A stretch of 34,691 nucleotides of DNA from a bacterium (GTDB taxonomy: Bacteria > SZUA-79 > Acidulodesulfobacterales > Acidulodesulfobacteraceae), in the NCBI GenBank assembly GCA_021822625.1, contig JAKAQK010000007.1, positions 1 through 34,691 on the forward strand, given 5' to 3'. Made by a program: the position numbers and the translations under genes. The notes under the pieces were generated by a model. That model searched no databases, was not told the origin of the DNA, and worked only from the letters and a program-made list of their open reading frames with translations. This document shows, piece after piece, positions 1 to 9,636 of the stretch; within the stretch, counting starts at the first letter, position 1; every line of letters starts with the position of its first letter.

Positions 1-313
1 TTTCGCCGACGTTAATTAAAGAATATGAACTTAAATGATTATCTTCTTCTAACGTATTAAGCGAAACTCCGTATTTTAAAGCGATTGAATCTAATGTATC
101 GCCTGGCTGCACCGTATAATAGAAGCTTGAATGGTTTTGATTTGAACTATAATTGTTATTGCTGCCGTTACCCGGAATAAGCAATTTTTCGCCGACGTTA
201 ATTAAAGAATATGAACTTAAATGATTATCTTCTTCTAACGTATTAAGCGAAACTCCGTATTTTAAAGCGATTGAATCTAATGTATCGCCTGGCTGCACCG
301 TATAATAGAAGCT
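1..313. repeat. Tandem LysM-encoding duplication, period 186 bp; 127 bp (1-127 and 187-313) read as identical
   Basis: Direct comparison: tttcgccgacgttaattaaagaatatg...accgtataatagaagct occurs at 1-127 and 187-313. Confidence 0.95.
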
Positions 314-1591
314 ATGTTGCGGTTTATTATAAGATACGGCGACGACTTTTGGAGTCTGCGGAATATATTGTTTTATGTCTTTAAAATTATGTTCAAAAAT
401 TTTTAATTTATTTGCAGGTATATTTAATAAAAAATGAGGATCGTTTGGAGGCGTTACACCTCTTAATATATCAGGATTTAGCTTCCATAAACTATTTTCA
501 GATATTTCTGCGCATTTTGCAAGCGCAAATAAACTAACCGAAAACGGCACTTTAACCTGAGCGAATTTTATTGGTTTTTTGTATTTTAAATTTTTAAATC
601 CAAAATTTTGCGGATCCTTTGCGATTATTGCCGCAGCTACTATTTTTGGGACATATCTTCGTGTTTGACCAGGCAGCAGATAAGGTTTATTTTGTGATAT
701 TGTCCAAAAATTGCCTCCAGGATAAAGAGACAGCGCTCTTTCAATTGTCATTTGACCTGAATTGTATGCGGCAGCGGCTAAATACCATGAGCCGAATGTA
801 TTAAATAAATTTTTTAAATATTCCCCTGCTGCATAAGTTGACTCTATAGGATTCCTTCTTTCGTCAACCCACCAGTTAATCGTTAAACCAAATATCCTGG
901 CAGTTGAAGGAATAAATTGCCACATGCCGCTTGCGCCCGCATAAGAATAAGCCGTTGGAGAAAATCCGCTTTCAACCATTGCCAGATATGCAAGATCGTT
1001 AGGCAAGCCGAGTTTTTTAAAAACAGATTTTATCATAGGTATATATCTTTCGGATCTTTCCAGCATTTTTTTAAAAACACTCCTGCCGGTATTTTGATAA
1101 AAATGGATATAATGGATAATTTCTTTGTTGATAATCATAGGAAAAATATGAGAGGTATTAGACAGAACTTTATCGTCGGTATTCAAAAGTCCCGAGTTAT
1201 TTAATACGGTGTTTTTAATTTTAATCTTATTGTCATGAATTTTTCGTTGATAAACTTTTTTATGCTTTTTATGCCTTTTTCTAACTTCTTTTTCTTTAAT
1301 ATTATTATATGCAACTTTTAGTTTGTTCGGCGTAACGGTTAACAAAACAGATTGCTTCTTATGTGTAATTTTATTATTTTTAAGATTTCTATGAGCGGTG
1401 ATTTTAGAAACGTTGTCAAAGTTTATTTGGATTATATTTTGTTCGGTAGGTTTGATTTTTACTGCAGCGCCGTAAGAATTACCGGAAATAAAAAAAATAT
1501 AAGAAACAACGACGAATAAAGCCGATATAAATAATGTCGACTTAAATAGAACGTTCCTTATTATTAATATATGGTTTAATCTTAAGCCCAT
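1..1591 (-). CDS. mltD: Membrane-bound lytic murein transglycosylase D-like protein with C-terminal LysM repeats (partial, C-terminus beyond left edge)
   Basis: Reverse-strand reading from ATG at 1591 (MGLRLNHILIIRNVLFKSTLFISALFVVVSYIFF...) gives an SLT domain (YLAMVESGFSPTAYSYAGASGMWQFIPSTARIFGL...AAAAYNSG) followed by two LysM modules (YYTVQPGDTLDSIALKYGVSLNTLEEDNHLSSYSLINVGEKLLIPG). Not in ORF track because no stop lies inside the window. Confidence 0.88.
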   Translation of the reverse strand, partial: MGLRLNHILIIRNVLFKSTLFISALFVVVSYIFFISGNSYGAAVKIKPTEQNIIQINFDNVSKITAHRNLKNNKITHKKQSVLLTVTPNKLKVAYNNIKEKEVRKRHKKHKKVYQRKIHDNKIKIKNTVLNNSGLLNTDDKVLSNTSHIFPMIINKEIIHYIHFYQNTGRSVFKKMLERSERYIPMIKSVFKKLGLPNDLAYLAMVESGFSPTAYSYAGASGMWQFIPSTARIFGLTINWWVDERRNPIESTYAAGEYLKNLFNTFGSWYLAAAAYNSGQMTIERALSLYPGGNFWTISQNKPYLLPGQTRRYVPKIVAAAIIAKDPQNFGFKNLKYKKPIKFAQVKVPFSVSLFALAKCAEISENSLWKLNPDILRGVTPPNDPHFLLNIPANKLKIFEHNFKDIKQYIPQTPKVVAVSYNKPQHSFYYTVQPGDTLDSIALKYGVSLNTLEEDNHLSSYSLINVGEKLLIPGNGSNNNYSSNQNHSSFYYTVQPGDTLDSIALKYGVSLNTLEEDNHLSSYSLINVGE

Positions 1592-2031
1592 AATAAAATC
1601 TCCCGATAATATCAATTTGCTAATCTTTAAGTTTAAGAAGTTTAAGAATAAAAAAATATGTTTTATTCCGCGACCGTAATGTAGCAAATGTTGTTAATAC
1701 TTATATTTTTTATAATTTTATAATATTCTTTATTGTTTTATTATTTTATAAATTTTATATCTGCACAGATTATAGATTATAAATTATATAATAATAATAT
1801 AGAAAGTCAAAGTTAAATTATATAAAAATATAGAATATTTTTAAATATGCGTTGCTTAATTCTTGACAATTCAAGAGAAATTTGATTTAGTAATATTGTA
1901 ACGGCAGTGCAATATGTTATCCTTAATATTATAATATATTATAATTTTTTAAATCAAATTAAAATATATAAAAATACAAAATATATAATTCATAAACAAA
2001 AAATAATCATTAAAAATGAGGGGTTTTAAAG

Positions 2032-3174
2032 ATGCAGAAAAAATATCTGTTAGCACCGGGACCTACGCCCGTTCCAGAGCGCGTACTGGCGGAGATGTCG
2101 CTTCCGATTATCCATCACAGAGCGCCGGAATATTCCGTTGTATTGCAAGAAGTGAGGGACAATTTAAAGTATCTATTTCAGACAAAAAATGAAGTTTTAA
2201 TTTTTACATCAAGCGGTACCGGTGCAATGGAGGGATGCGTATCAAATTTGCTTTCTAAAGGCGACCACGCTATAGCAGTAAGAGGCGGAAAATTTGGAGA
2301 AAGATGGTTTGATATATGCAAAGCTTATTCTGTCAATGTTCAGGCGCTCGATGTTGAATGGGGACACGCAGTCTCCCCAAAAGCTATAGAAGATGCGCTG
2401 AATAAAGACCCTGAAATTAAAGCCGTGTATATTCAGGCTTCCGAAACATCCACCGGAGTGTACCATCCCGTGAAAGAAATAGCCGAAATAGTAAAAAAAA
2501 GAGCCAACACAATATTGGTAGTTGATGCTATAACAGCCCTCGGCGTGGTTAATATTCCTCAGGACGAATGGGGCATAGATGTCGTAGTTACGGGCTCCCA
2601 AAAGGCTCTTATGCTTCCTCCAGGACTTGCTTTTGCTTCATTGAGCGAAAAAGCATGGTCTTTTGTCGAACAATCGGATTTACCCAAATATTATTTTAAT
2701 TTTAAAAAAGAAAAGAAATCTTTAGAAAAGAACCAAAATGCATATACGCCTAATGTTCAGCTTATTGTTGGGCTAAGGGAAGTTTTAAAAGAAATTAAAG
2801 AGGAAGGATTAGAGCATGTATTTAAGAGGCATGCGAGTTTAGCGAATGCCACAAAAAAAGCGATACAGGCTTTAGGTTTAAAACTGTATCCCGTCGATGA
2901 ACCGTCTAATGCGCTAACGGCTGTTTGGGCGCCGGAAGGTATAGATGCGTCAAAGATTACTAAATTGATTAGAGAAAAATACGGCATAACTATAGCAGGC
3001 GGACAAGATGCGGTTAAAGGCAAAATATTCAGGATTGCGCATTTAGGATATGCAGGCTGTTTTGATGTTATAACGGTTATTTCCGCATTAGAAGCCGTAT
3101 TGAAAGAACTTGGCTATAAATTTGAAACGGGCGTCGGACTTAAAGCAGCTCAAGAGGCTCTTTTCGGTGCATAA
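2032..3174 (+). CDS. Class V aminotransferase (serine-pyruvate / alanine-glyoxylate aminotransferase family)
   Basis: Translation: LLAPGPTPVPERVLAEMSLPIIHHRAPEYSVVLQEV..., PLP lysine context VVVTGSQKALMLPPGLAF; upstream aatgaggggtt RBS. Confidence 0.9.
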   Translation: MQKKYLLAPGPTPVPERVLAEMSLPIIHHRAPEYSVVLQEVRDNLKYLFQTKNEVLIFTSSGTGAMEGCVSNLLSKGDHAIAVRGGKFGERWFDICKAYSVNVQALDVEWGHAVSPKAIEDALNKDPEIKAVYIQASETSTGVYHPVKEIAEIVKKRANTILVVDAITALGVVNIPQDEWGIDVVVTGSQKALMLPPGLAFASLSEKAWSFVEQSDLPKYYFNFKKEKKSLEKNQNAYTPNVQLIVGLREVLKEIKEEGLEHVFKRHASLANATKKAIQALGLKLYPVDEPSNALTAVWAPEGIDASKITKLIREKYGITIAGGQDAVKGKIFRIAHLGYAGCFDVITVISALEAVLKELGYKFETGVGLKAAQEALFGA

Positions 3175-3241
3175 TTATCATAATGCTATTTACTAAATTT
3201 ATTTTATTAAGTTAAGCGGCTTTAGTATAAAAAAAATACAA

Positions 3242-3266
3242 ACGCAGGAATATAGCGTTCCTGCGT
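3242..3266. terminator. Rho-independent terminator hairpin
   Basis: ACGCAGGAA-tatagcg-TTCCTGCGT, 9-bp perfect stem, followed by atattgttttt; A-rich on the other side (possibly bidirectional). Confidence 0.75.
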
Positions 3267-3419
3267 ATATTGTTTTTAGTTACGGATTTTTAGTTACAGA
3301 TTTCGAGATAAGCGTTGAAAAATAATAAAATAAAATAAAACAAATAGATTTTCATATTCATTTCTTATTAGCGCAGTTTTATTTTCATTGTAATAAATAA
3401 ATTTGGAGGAGACATTAAT

Positions 3420-4997
3420 ATGTTAAAAGTTCTTGTTAGCGACAAACTTTCTAAAGAAGGCATTGATATATTATCCAAAACCGGTAAAATTCAGGTTGAC
3501 GTCAAAGTGGGATTGAAGCCCGAAGAGCTTAAATCAATAATACATGAATATCACGGCATAGTTATCAGAAGCGCAACAAAACTTACAAAAGATATAATCG
3601 AAGCTGCTAAAAATCTTAAAGTTATCGGCAGGGCAGGCAGCGGATTAGATAATGTCGATAAAGTTGCCGCAACCGCCGCAGGAATTGTTGTAATGAATAC
3701 GCCTGGCGGCAATACGGTTACTACGGCTGAGCTTACTTTTGGTATGCTTCTTGCAATGTCAAGATATATCCCTCAGTCTTTTTTGTCTATTAAAGAAGGC
3801 AAATGGGAGAAAAGCAAATTTCAGGGCGTTGAAGTATATGGCAAAACGTTAGGTATAATAGGTTTAGGAAATATAGGACAGGCATTAAATAAAAGAGCAA
3901 AATGCTTTGGTATGAATGTTATAGGGTATGACCCTTTTCTTTCCAAAGAAAAAGCTCAAGAACTTGAAATTAATTATGTCAGTTTAGATGAAATTTATGA
4001 AAAATCTGATTATATAAGTGTGCACACCCCGCTTTCTAAAGAAACAAAAGGTATGATCAACAAAGAAACTATCGGAAAAATGAAAGACGGCGTGAGGCTT
4101 CTTAATATTGCAAGAGGCGGTATAATAAATGAAACAGACCTTTATGAAGCATTAAAATCCAAAAAAGTAGCGTCCTGCGCATTAGATGTTTTTGATGTTG
4201 AACCCCCGGTTGATAATCCTCTGCTTACGTTAGACAATTTAATTGTAACTCCGCATCTCGGCGCATCTACGGTAGAAGCTCAGGTAAACGTCGCAGTAGC
4301 TGTTTGCAATCAGATAGCCGATTACTTGCTTAACGGAACTATAAAAAATGCCGTCAATGTTCCTTCAGTTACAAAAGAGGAACTGGAAATAGTCGGACCA
4401 TACTTAACATTGGGAGAAAAATTAGGTAAACTAACCGGAAATTTAATTACCGGCGCTATTAAATCCGTTAAAATAGACTATAACGGTACTGTTGCCAACC
4501 ATAACGTTTCGGCAATTACGCCAAATATTATAAAAGGTCTGCTTTATCCGCTTTTAGGGGAAGACATTAATTATATAAACGCAAACGAAACTGCAAAAAA
4601 ACGCGGCATAACCGTAGTGGAGGCAAAATCAGATTCTAATCTTGACTATGCCAGCACAATTACCGTTTCAGTATCGACAGACGCAGAAACTTTCGTTATA
4701 ACAGGCGCGATATTCGGCAAAAAAAATCCGTGGATTGTTAAAATTAATAATTATTCGATAGAAGCTATTCCGGAAGGTCATATTTTGGCAATATTTAATC
4801 TTGATAAATCAGGTGTTATCGCTTCTATAGGCAAAGTTTTAGGCAAAAATAATATAAATATAGCAAGAATGCACTTAGGCAGAGATAAAGAGCAGGCTAT
4901 TTCTATATTGCAGCTTGATTCAAAAGCCGACGTCAGCGTTATAAATGAGTTATTAGCGGAACCTAACATTTTACGTGCCCAATATCTTGAATTATAA
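3420..4997 (+). CDS. serA: D-3-phosphoglycerate dehydrogenase (with C-terminal ASB and ACT domains)
   Basis: GRAGSGLDNVDKVAATAAGIVVMNTPGGNTVTTAELTFGMLLAMSR, GLGNIGQALNKRAKCFGM; C-terminal ACT-like IFNLDKSGVIASIGKVLGKNNINIARMHLGR; RBS ggagga. Confidence 0.95.
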   Translation: MLKVLVSDKLSKEGIDILSKTGKIQVDVKVGLKPEELKSIIHEYHGIVIRSATKLTKDIIEAAKNLKVIGRAGSGLDNVDKVAATAAGIVVMNTPGGNTVTTAELTFGMLLAMSRYIPQSFLSIKEGKWEKSKFQGVEVYGKTLGIIGLGNIGQALNKRAKCFGMNVIGYDPFLSKEKAQELEINYVSLDEIYEKSDYISVHTPLSKETKGMINKETIGKMKDGVRLLNIARGGIINETDLYEALKSKKVASCALDVFDVEPPVDNPLLTLDNLIVTPHLGASTVEAQVNVAVAVCNQIADYLLNGTIKNAVNVPSVTKEELEIVGPYLTLGEKLGKLTGNLITGAIKSVKIDYNGTVANHNVSAITPNIIKGLLYPLLGEDINYINANETAKKRGITVVEAKSDSNLDYASTITVSVSTDAETFVITGAIFGKKNPWIVKINNYSIEAIPEGHILAIFNLDKSGVIASIGKVLGKNNINIARMHLGRDKEQAISILQLDSKADVSVINELLAEPNILRAQYLEL

Positions 4998-5011
4998 TTA
5001 ACATAATTAGA

Positions 5012-6328
5012 GTGGATAAAAATAATATAAAATTAGGAACGCAGCCGCCTGCCGGCACTAAGGATTTTTTGCCGAATGAAGCGGCGGTAATTACGGAAAC
5101 ATCAAAAGTATTACTTAACGAATTTTCCAAATGGGGATACAAAAGAGTTATAACCCCGAGCGTTGAACTTGTTGATACTTTGAGGATAAGTTCCGATGTC
5201 AATAACTTATTTAAAGTTGTCGATGTTGGCTCGGGGGAACTTTTATCATTCAGGAGCGATTTTACCTTACAACTTAGCAGGTTGAGTTCCGCCGTGATTA
5301 ATTCTAATGTTTTGCCTTTTAAATTTTCTTATTGCGGACCTGTATTAAGAAATATAGATATAGTAAGCGGCAAACGCAGAGAAATATGGCAGGCCGGCGT
5401 TGAGCTGATAGGTCCTGATTCGCCGGAAAGCGATGCGGAACTTATAGTTATGGCAATAGATTCTCTAAAAAAATTAAAGATTAAAGATTTTAATATTGAT
5501 ATAGGCAATGTTGAATTTTTTAACGGTATAATTTCTGATTTAGATGAAGATATAAGTAAAAAAATAGAATATTGCGTTGTAAGAAAAGACGCTTCATCCC
5601 TTATGAGTATCCTTGAAAATGTAAATTTAAGCGATAAAAAAAAGGATACTATTAAAGAGCTGCCTTTCATGTTCGGAGAAGAAGATATTATAAAAAAGGC
5701 ATGGAAGATGGCAGATAATGACAGGTCAAAAAGAGCGATAGAGAATATAGAAAGAATAATATCGTACATCAAAACATACAAATTAAACGATTATGTTACG
5801 GTTGACCTCGGTGAAGTTCGCCGGTTGCATTATTATACGGGAACTATTTTCGAATGTTACGCGTCTGGTATCGGCTATGAACTCTTAGGCGGAGGAAGGT
5901 ATAATAATCTGTCGAAATTTTTTGGTCAAAGTTATGCCGGTGCAGGGTTTGCAATAAATTTAGATATAATTTCGGAATTACTCGGCACAAACAGAATAAA
6001 TGTAAAAAACAATGAATTTGTTGTGGCAAACAGAACGGCAGATTATGTAATTTCAGTCGAATTAAACAATTTCTTGAAAGAAGCGGGATATAAATCGGAA
6101 ATTAATTATATGGACTACGGCTACATTGAACATATTGAATACATGAAGAAAAATAATATTAATAACTTAGTCTATATATATAATGATAAAAATAATGCCG
6201 AAAAAGAAAAGAATATTATCTCTTATCAAAACATAAAAGATGCAAGCAAAATCAACTTTTATTCCCTTGAAGAATTTAAAAAGTATATAATAAACATACA
6301 TAAAGAACGCGCATCGGAAACACAATAA
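5012..6328 (+). CDS. hisZ: ATP phosphoribosyltransferase regulatory subunit (HisS-like paralogue)
   Basis: GTG start; PPAGTKDFLPNEAA, FRSDFTLQLSRL, IWQAGVELIGPDSPESDAELI, YYTGTIFECYASGIGYELLGGGRYNNL; class II aaRS-like fold with HisZ-type divergence, between serA and purA. Confidence 0.82.
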   Translation: MDKNNIKLGTQPPAGTKDFLPNEAAVITETSKVLLNEFSKWGYKRVITPSVELVDTLRISSDVNNLFKVVDVGSGELLSFRSDFTLQLSRLSSAVINSNVLPFKFSYCGPVLRNIDIVSGKRREIWQAGVELIGPDSPESDAELIVMAIDSLKKLKIKDFNIDIGNVEFFNGIISDLDEDISKKIEYCVVRKDASSLMSILENVNLSDKKKDTIKELPFMFGEEDIIKKAWKMADNDRSKRAIENIERIISYIKTYKLNDYVTVDLGEVRRLHYYTGTIFECYASGIGYELLGGGRYNNLSKFFGQSYAGAGFAINLDIISELLGTNRINVKNNEFVVANRTADYVISVELNNFLKEAGYKSEINYMDYGYIEHIEYMKKNNINNLVYIYNDKNNAEKEKNIISYQNIKDASKINFYSLEEFKKYIINIHKERASETQ

Positions 6329-6417
6329 ATAGTATAAACTATGCAGAATAAACAGAGTAAATGGGGTAAATTAAAGATTTAAAATCAAATTATTATATAA
6401 TCTTAAATAATAAACTT

Positions 6418-7710
6418 ATGAGAAAAAAAAATATTATAGTTGTAGGTCTTCAATGGGGCGATGAAGGTAAAGGCAAAATTGTGGATCTTTTGTCTAAAAA
6501 TGCGGATATTATTGCAAGATACCAAGGCGGTAATAATGCGGGACATACTGTTGTTACAGGCGATATCAGCTTAGTTTTCAGACTTGTCCCTTCCGGTATA
6601 CTTAACGAAGATAAGATTTGTATCCTTGGTAACGGCGTAGTAATAGACCCTATCGTTCTATTTGAAGAATTGGAAGCATTGCAAAAAATTAATATAAAGA
6701 TTAAAGGAAGATTTTATATTTCGCATAAATGTCATATTATTATGCCGTATCATAAAAGGTTAGATATAGCCCGTGAAAGATTAAGAGGTGCCGGAATGAT
6801 AGGCACTACCGGAAGGGGAATAGGTCCTGCCTATGAAGATAAAGTGGCAAGAATCGGAATAAGGGCTATAGACCTTACTAAAAAAGATGTGCTATATGAA
6901 AAAATTATCCTTAGTCTTAAAGAAAAAAATTATCTGTTTGAAAATGTACTATGCGAAAATATATTTAATCCGGATGAGCTGATAAATGAATATTTTGAGT
7001 ATGGGAATAAACTTAAGGATTATCTGATAGATTCTTCAGAATTTATTAATAAAAGCATAGATGCAGGGAAAAACATAATGCTTGAAGGGGCGCAGGGAAC
7101 TTTCTTAGATGTAGACCACGGTACATATCCATACGTTACTTCTTCAAATACTGTTGCAGGCGGTTCATTAGCGGGCGTAGGGATAGGTCCTACAAAAATA
7201 GATGAAGTTATCGGTATTACCAAGGCTTATACTACAAGAGTCGGCGAAGGATATTTTCCGACAGAACTGAAAGAAGGACTTGGAGACGCTATAAGAGATA
7301 AAGGGGAAGAATACGGTTCTGTCACGGGAAGGCCCAGAAGATGCGGCTGGTTCGATGCTAATATGATTAAAACCGCAAAATATCTTAACGGCATTACAGG
7401 TATGGTCGTTACTAAGCTTGACGTGCTATCCGGTTTAAAAAAAATAGATATCTGCACAGGCTATCTTTTTAAGGGTTCAATTATAAACCATCTCCCTTAT
7501 CTATCAGACGATTTTAAAGATATAACGCCTGTTTACGAAGAAGCTGAAGGTTGGAATGAAGATATCGGCACTATAAAACAATTTAAGGATTTGCCGGTGA
7601 ATGCGCAAAAGTATCTTGTAAAACTTGAACAAATAACTGAGATACCTATAAATATTTTTTCGATAGGAAAAGACAGAATGCAGACTGTCACGCTAAAAGA
7701 AATATTTTAA
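6418..7710 (+). CDS. purA: Adenylosuccinate synthetase
   Basis: GLQWGDEGKGKIVDLLS, GNNAGHTVV, GTTGRGIGPAYEDK, EGAQGTFLDVDHGTYPYVTSSNTVAGG. Confidence 0.97.
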   Translation: MRKKNIIVVGLQWGDEGKGKIVDLLSKNADIIARYQGGNNAGHTVVTGDISLVFRLVPSGILNEDKICILGNGVVIDPIVLFEELEALQKINIKIKGRFYISHKCHIIMPYHKRLDIARERLRGAGMIGTTGRGIGPAYEDKVARIGIRAIDLTKKDVLYEKIILSLKEKNYLFENVLCENIFNPDELINEYFEYGNKLKDYLIDSSEFINKSIDAGKNIMLEGAQGTFLDVDHGTYPYVTSSNTVAGGSLAGVGIGPTKIDEVIGITKAYTTRVGEGYFPTELKEGLGDAIRDKGEEYGSVTGRPRRCGWFDANMIKTAKYLNGITGMVVTKLDVLSGLKKIDICTGYLFKGSIINHLPYLSDDFKDITPVYEEAEGWNEDIGTIKQFKDLPVNAQKYLVKLEQITEIPINIFSIGKDRMQTVTLKEIF

Positions 7711-7823
7711 TCATATTATATTTCCTATTTTTATTTATCGGTCTCGATTTTCCATTGCTGAAAAGTTAAACATTTGATTTTTATCATGCCGATATATATA
7801 AGTGTATTGTTGAAAAAAATAAA

Positions 7824-8681
7824 TTGTTATCAATAATAGAAAAGTTCAGAGCAATATATAATAAAAAAGACACTTCTGAAGATTTACGCTTTTTAGCGCT
7901 TCAATCTTGTCATACCGCAAATTTTCTGCTGCACGAATTAAACAGTATATCCCATCAACACAATTGTAATAACGGTACCGCAGTAGACATTGGTACCGGT
8001 CTCGGAATAATACCGCTAATTTTACACTCGCAAGGGAAATATCATAATTATATAGGCATAGATATAGATAATAAGGGTTTAATGATAGCTAAAAGATTAT
8101 TCGAAGAAAATAATTTTAATCCGATATGCGCCGATGTATATGCGATGCCTTTAAAAAATGCCATTTCAGATATTCTATTTGCCAGATATGTATTACAGCA
8201 TGTAAGTCGTATAGAATTTTTTTTGTCGGAATTAAAAAAAATAATGAAAACTGATTCTAAAATAGTTATCATAGATGTTGAAGACGACATGAATGTTTTT
8301 TATCCGGAATTGCCGCCGGAAACTAAAAATGTTTTCGCAAGTTATGAAAAATTTCAAAAACAATGCGGCGGCGACAGAAATATTTCTAAAAAATTGCCTT
8401 ATTTTCTATTTCAGACAGGATTTAAAAATGTTGAAATAAAGCCTTTTACTTCAACATTTTTTGTTTCAAAAAAATACTGCCGCGACTATTTTAAACAGAC
8501 AAAGGATGCTTTTTTAGCATTAAGCACGGAGCTTGAGCTTGTAAAAGACGAATTATTTAAACATAAATTTATAAGCCCTTCAGATTTTCATAGAGGACTT
8601 AATAGTTGTTTGGTTTATTTAAATTCTTCCGACAGTATTTTTATATCGAGGACCGAATTTTTAATAACGGCAATGAAGTAA
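7824..8681 (+). CDS. Class I SAM-dependent methyltransferase
   Basis: Motif I VDIGTGLGIIPLIL, YIGIDIDNKGLMIAKRLF, ADVYAMPLKNAISDILFARYVLQHV. Start assigned as TTG at 7824; uncertain. Confidence 0.75.
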   Translation: MLSIIEKFRAIYNKKDTSEDLRFLALQSCHTANFLLHELNSISHQHNCNNGTAVDIGTGLGIIPLILHSQGKYHNYIGIDIDNKGLMIAKRLFEENNFNPICADVYAMPLKNAISDILFARYVLQHVSRIEFFLSELKKIMKTDSKIVIIDVEDDMNVFYPELPPETKNVFASYEKFQKQCGGDRNISKKLPYFLFQTGFKNVEIKPFTSTFFVSKKYCRDYFKQTKDAFLALSTELELVKDELFKHKFISPSDFHRGLNSCLVYLNSSDSIFISRTEFLITAMK

Positions 8682-8858
8682 GTTAAATATGCCAAATATA
8701 TGTAACTGTACTTAAATATACAATATTCATTTTTTAGCAAATTTGAATTAAAATATTGCTATATCATGCACAGGAATTTTATATTGTTATATTATAATAT
8801 TAATAGAGCAATAATTTAGCGTTAATTGCAATAAACTTTATAAAAATAAAATCTAAGT

Positions 8859-9635
8859 ATGATTAAAAGCGAATTAAAAGCGTTTTATGCCATAAATAAG
8901 CGTGAACTGCTGAAGTTTACAAGACAGAAATCAAGGCTTATAACAGATCTTTCAAGACCTATAATATGGCTGCTGTTTGTTGGCTATGGCATTTCAACCT
9001 TAGTCAAACTAAAACAAGGTTCCTATATTGATTTTATATTCCCTGGAATTCTTGTGATGACCGTTCTTTTCAGGTCAATTTTTTCCGCAATTTCGATTAT
9101 TTGGGACCGCCAATTTGGAGTTTTAAAGGAGATTCTTGTTTCTCCTGTTTCAAGAAAAACTTTTGTCTATGCAAAAATTACTTCAGGCAGCATAATAAGC
9201 ACGATTCAAGGTTTGATTATCTTGATATTCGCTCCGTTTTTTGGTATCGATTTGTCTATCGGCGCGTTTTTATTAACACTTGTTGCTCTTTTTTTAATTT
9301 CATCATCCATTACTGCTTTTGGGATTTTGATAGCATCAAGAATGACGTCGTTTGAAGGATTTAATTCAATTATTAACCTGATAGTGCAGCCTATGTTTTT
9401 CGTCAGCGGAGCGCTATATCCAATAAAAAAATTTCCATTATTTCTTAAAATTTTAGCATATATAAATCCGATAACATATTCCGTAGATTTGTTAAAATAT
9501 ATTTTCTTTTATAATAAGGCAAAAAGTATATTTGTGCCTGAAATTTCAATACCGATAAGTTTAATATTTTTAGCTTTGTTTTTGATTGTCATGATTATAT
9601 CGGCAAATTATTTTTTTGAAAAAGAAGAAAATTAA
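8859..9635 (+). CDS. ABC-2 type transporter permease
   Basis: Six predicted hydrophobic segments; ELLKFTRQKSRLITDLSRPIIWLLFVGYGI... FKEILVSPVSRKTFVYAKITSGSIISTIQGLIIL... FFVSGALYPIKKFPLFLKILAYINPITYSVDLLKYIFF typical of ABC-2 permeases. Confidence 0.88.
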   Translation: MIKSELKAFYAINKRELLKFTRQKSRLITDLSRPIIWLLFVGYGISTLVKLKQGSYIDFIFPGILVMTVLFRSIFSAISIIWDRQFGVLKEILVSPVSRKTFVYAKITSGSIISTIQGLIILIFAPFFGIDLSIGAFLLTLVALFLISSSITAFGILIASRMTSFEGFNSIINLIVQPMFFVSGALYPIKKFPLFLKILAYINPITYSVDLLKYIFFYNKAKSIFVPEISIPISLIFLALFLIVMIISANYFFEKEEN

Positions 9636-9636
9636 T

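Noticed and set aside
619-1204. Plus-strand track ORFs 619-804 and 917-1204
   Set aside because: Antisense to the clear MltD coding frame on the minus strand, with no recognisable protein features.
2242-3023. Antisense ORFs inside the aminotransferase (and similar shadows inside serA, hisZ, purA, nfnB, pheS, pheT)
   Set aside because: Shadow frames of strongly conserved genes; no plausible protein features.
9101-9355. 84-aa ORF in the ABC-2 permease
   Set aside because: Alternative frame of the clear permease gene.
9616-9635. 20-bp coding overlap between the ABC-2 permease and phosphatase genes
   Set aside because: Depends on a TTG start; ATG at 9637 removes the overlap.
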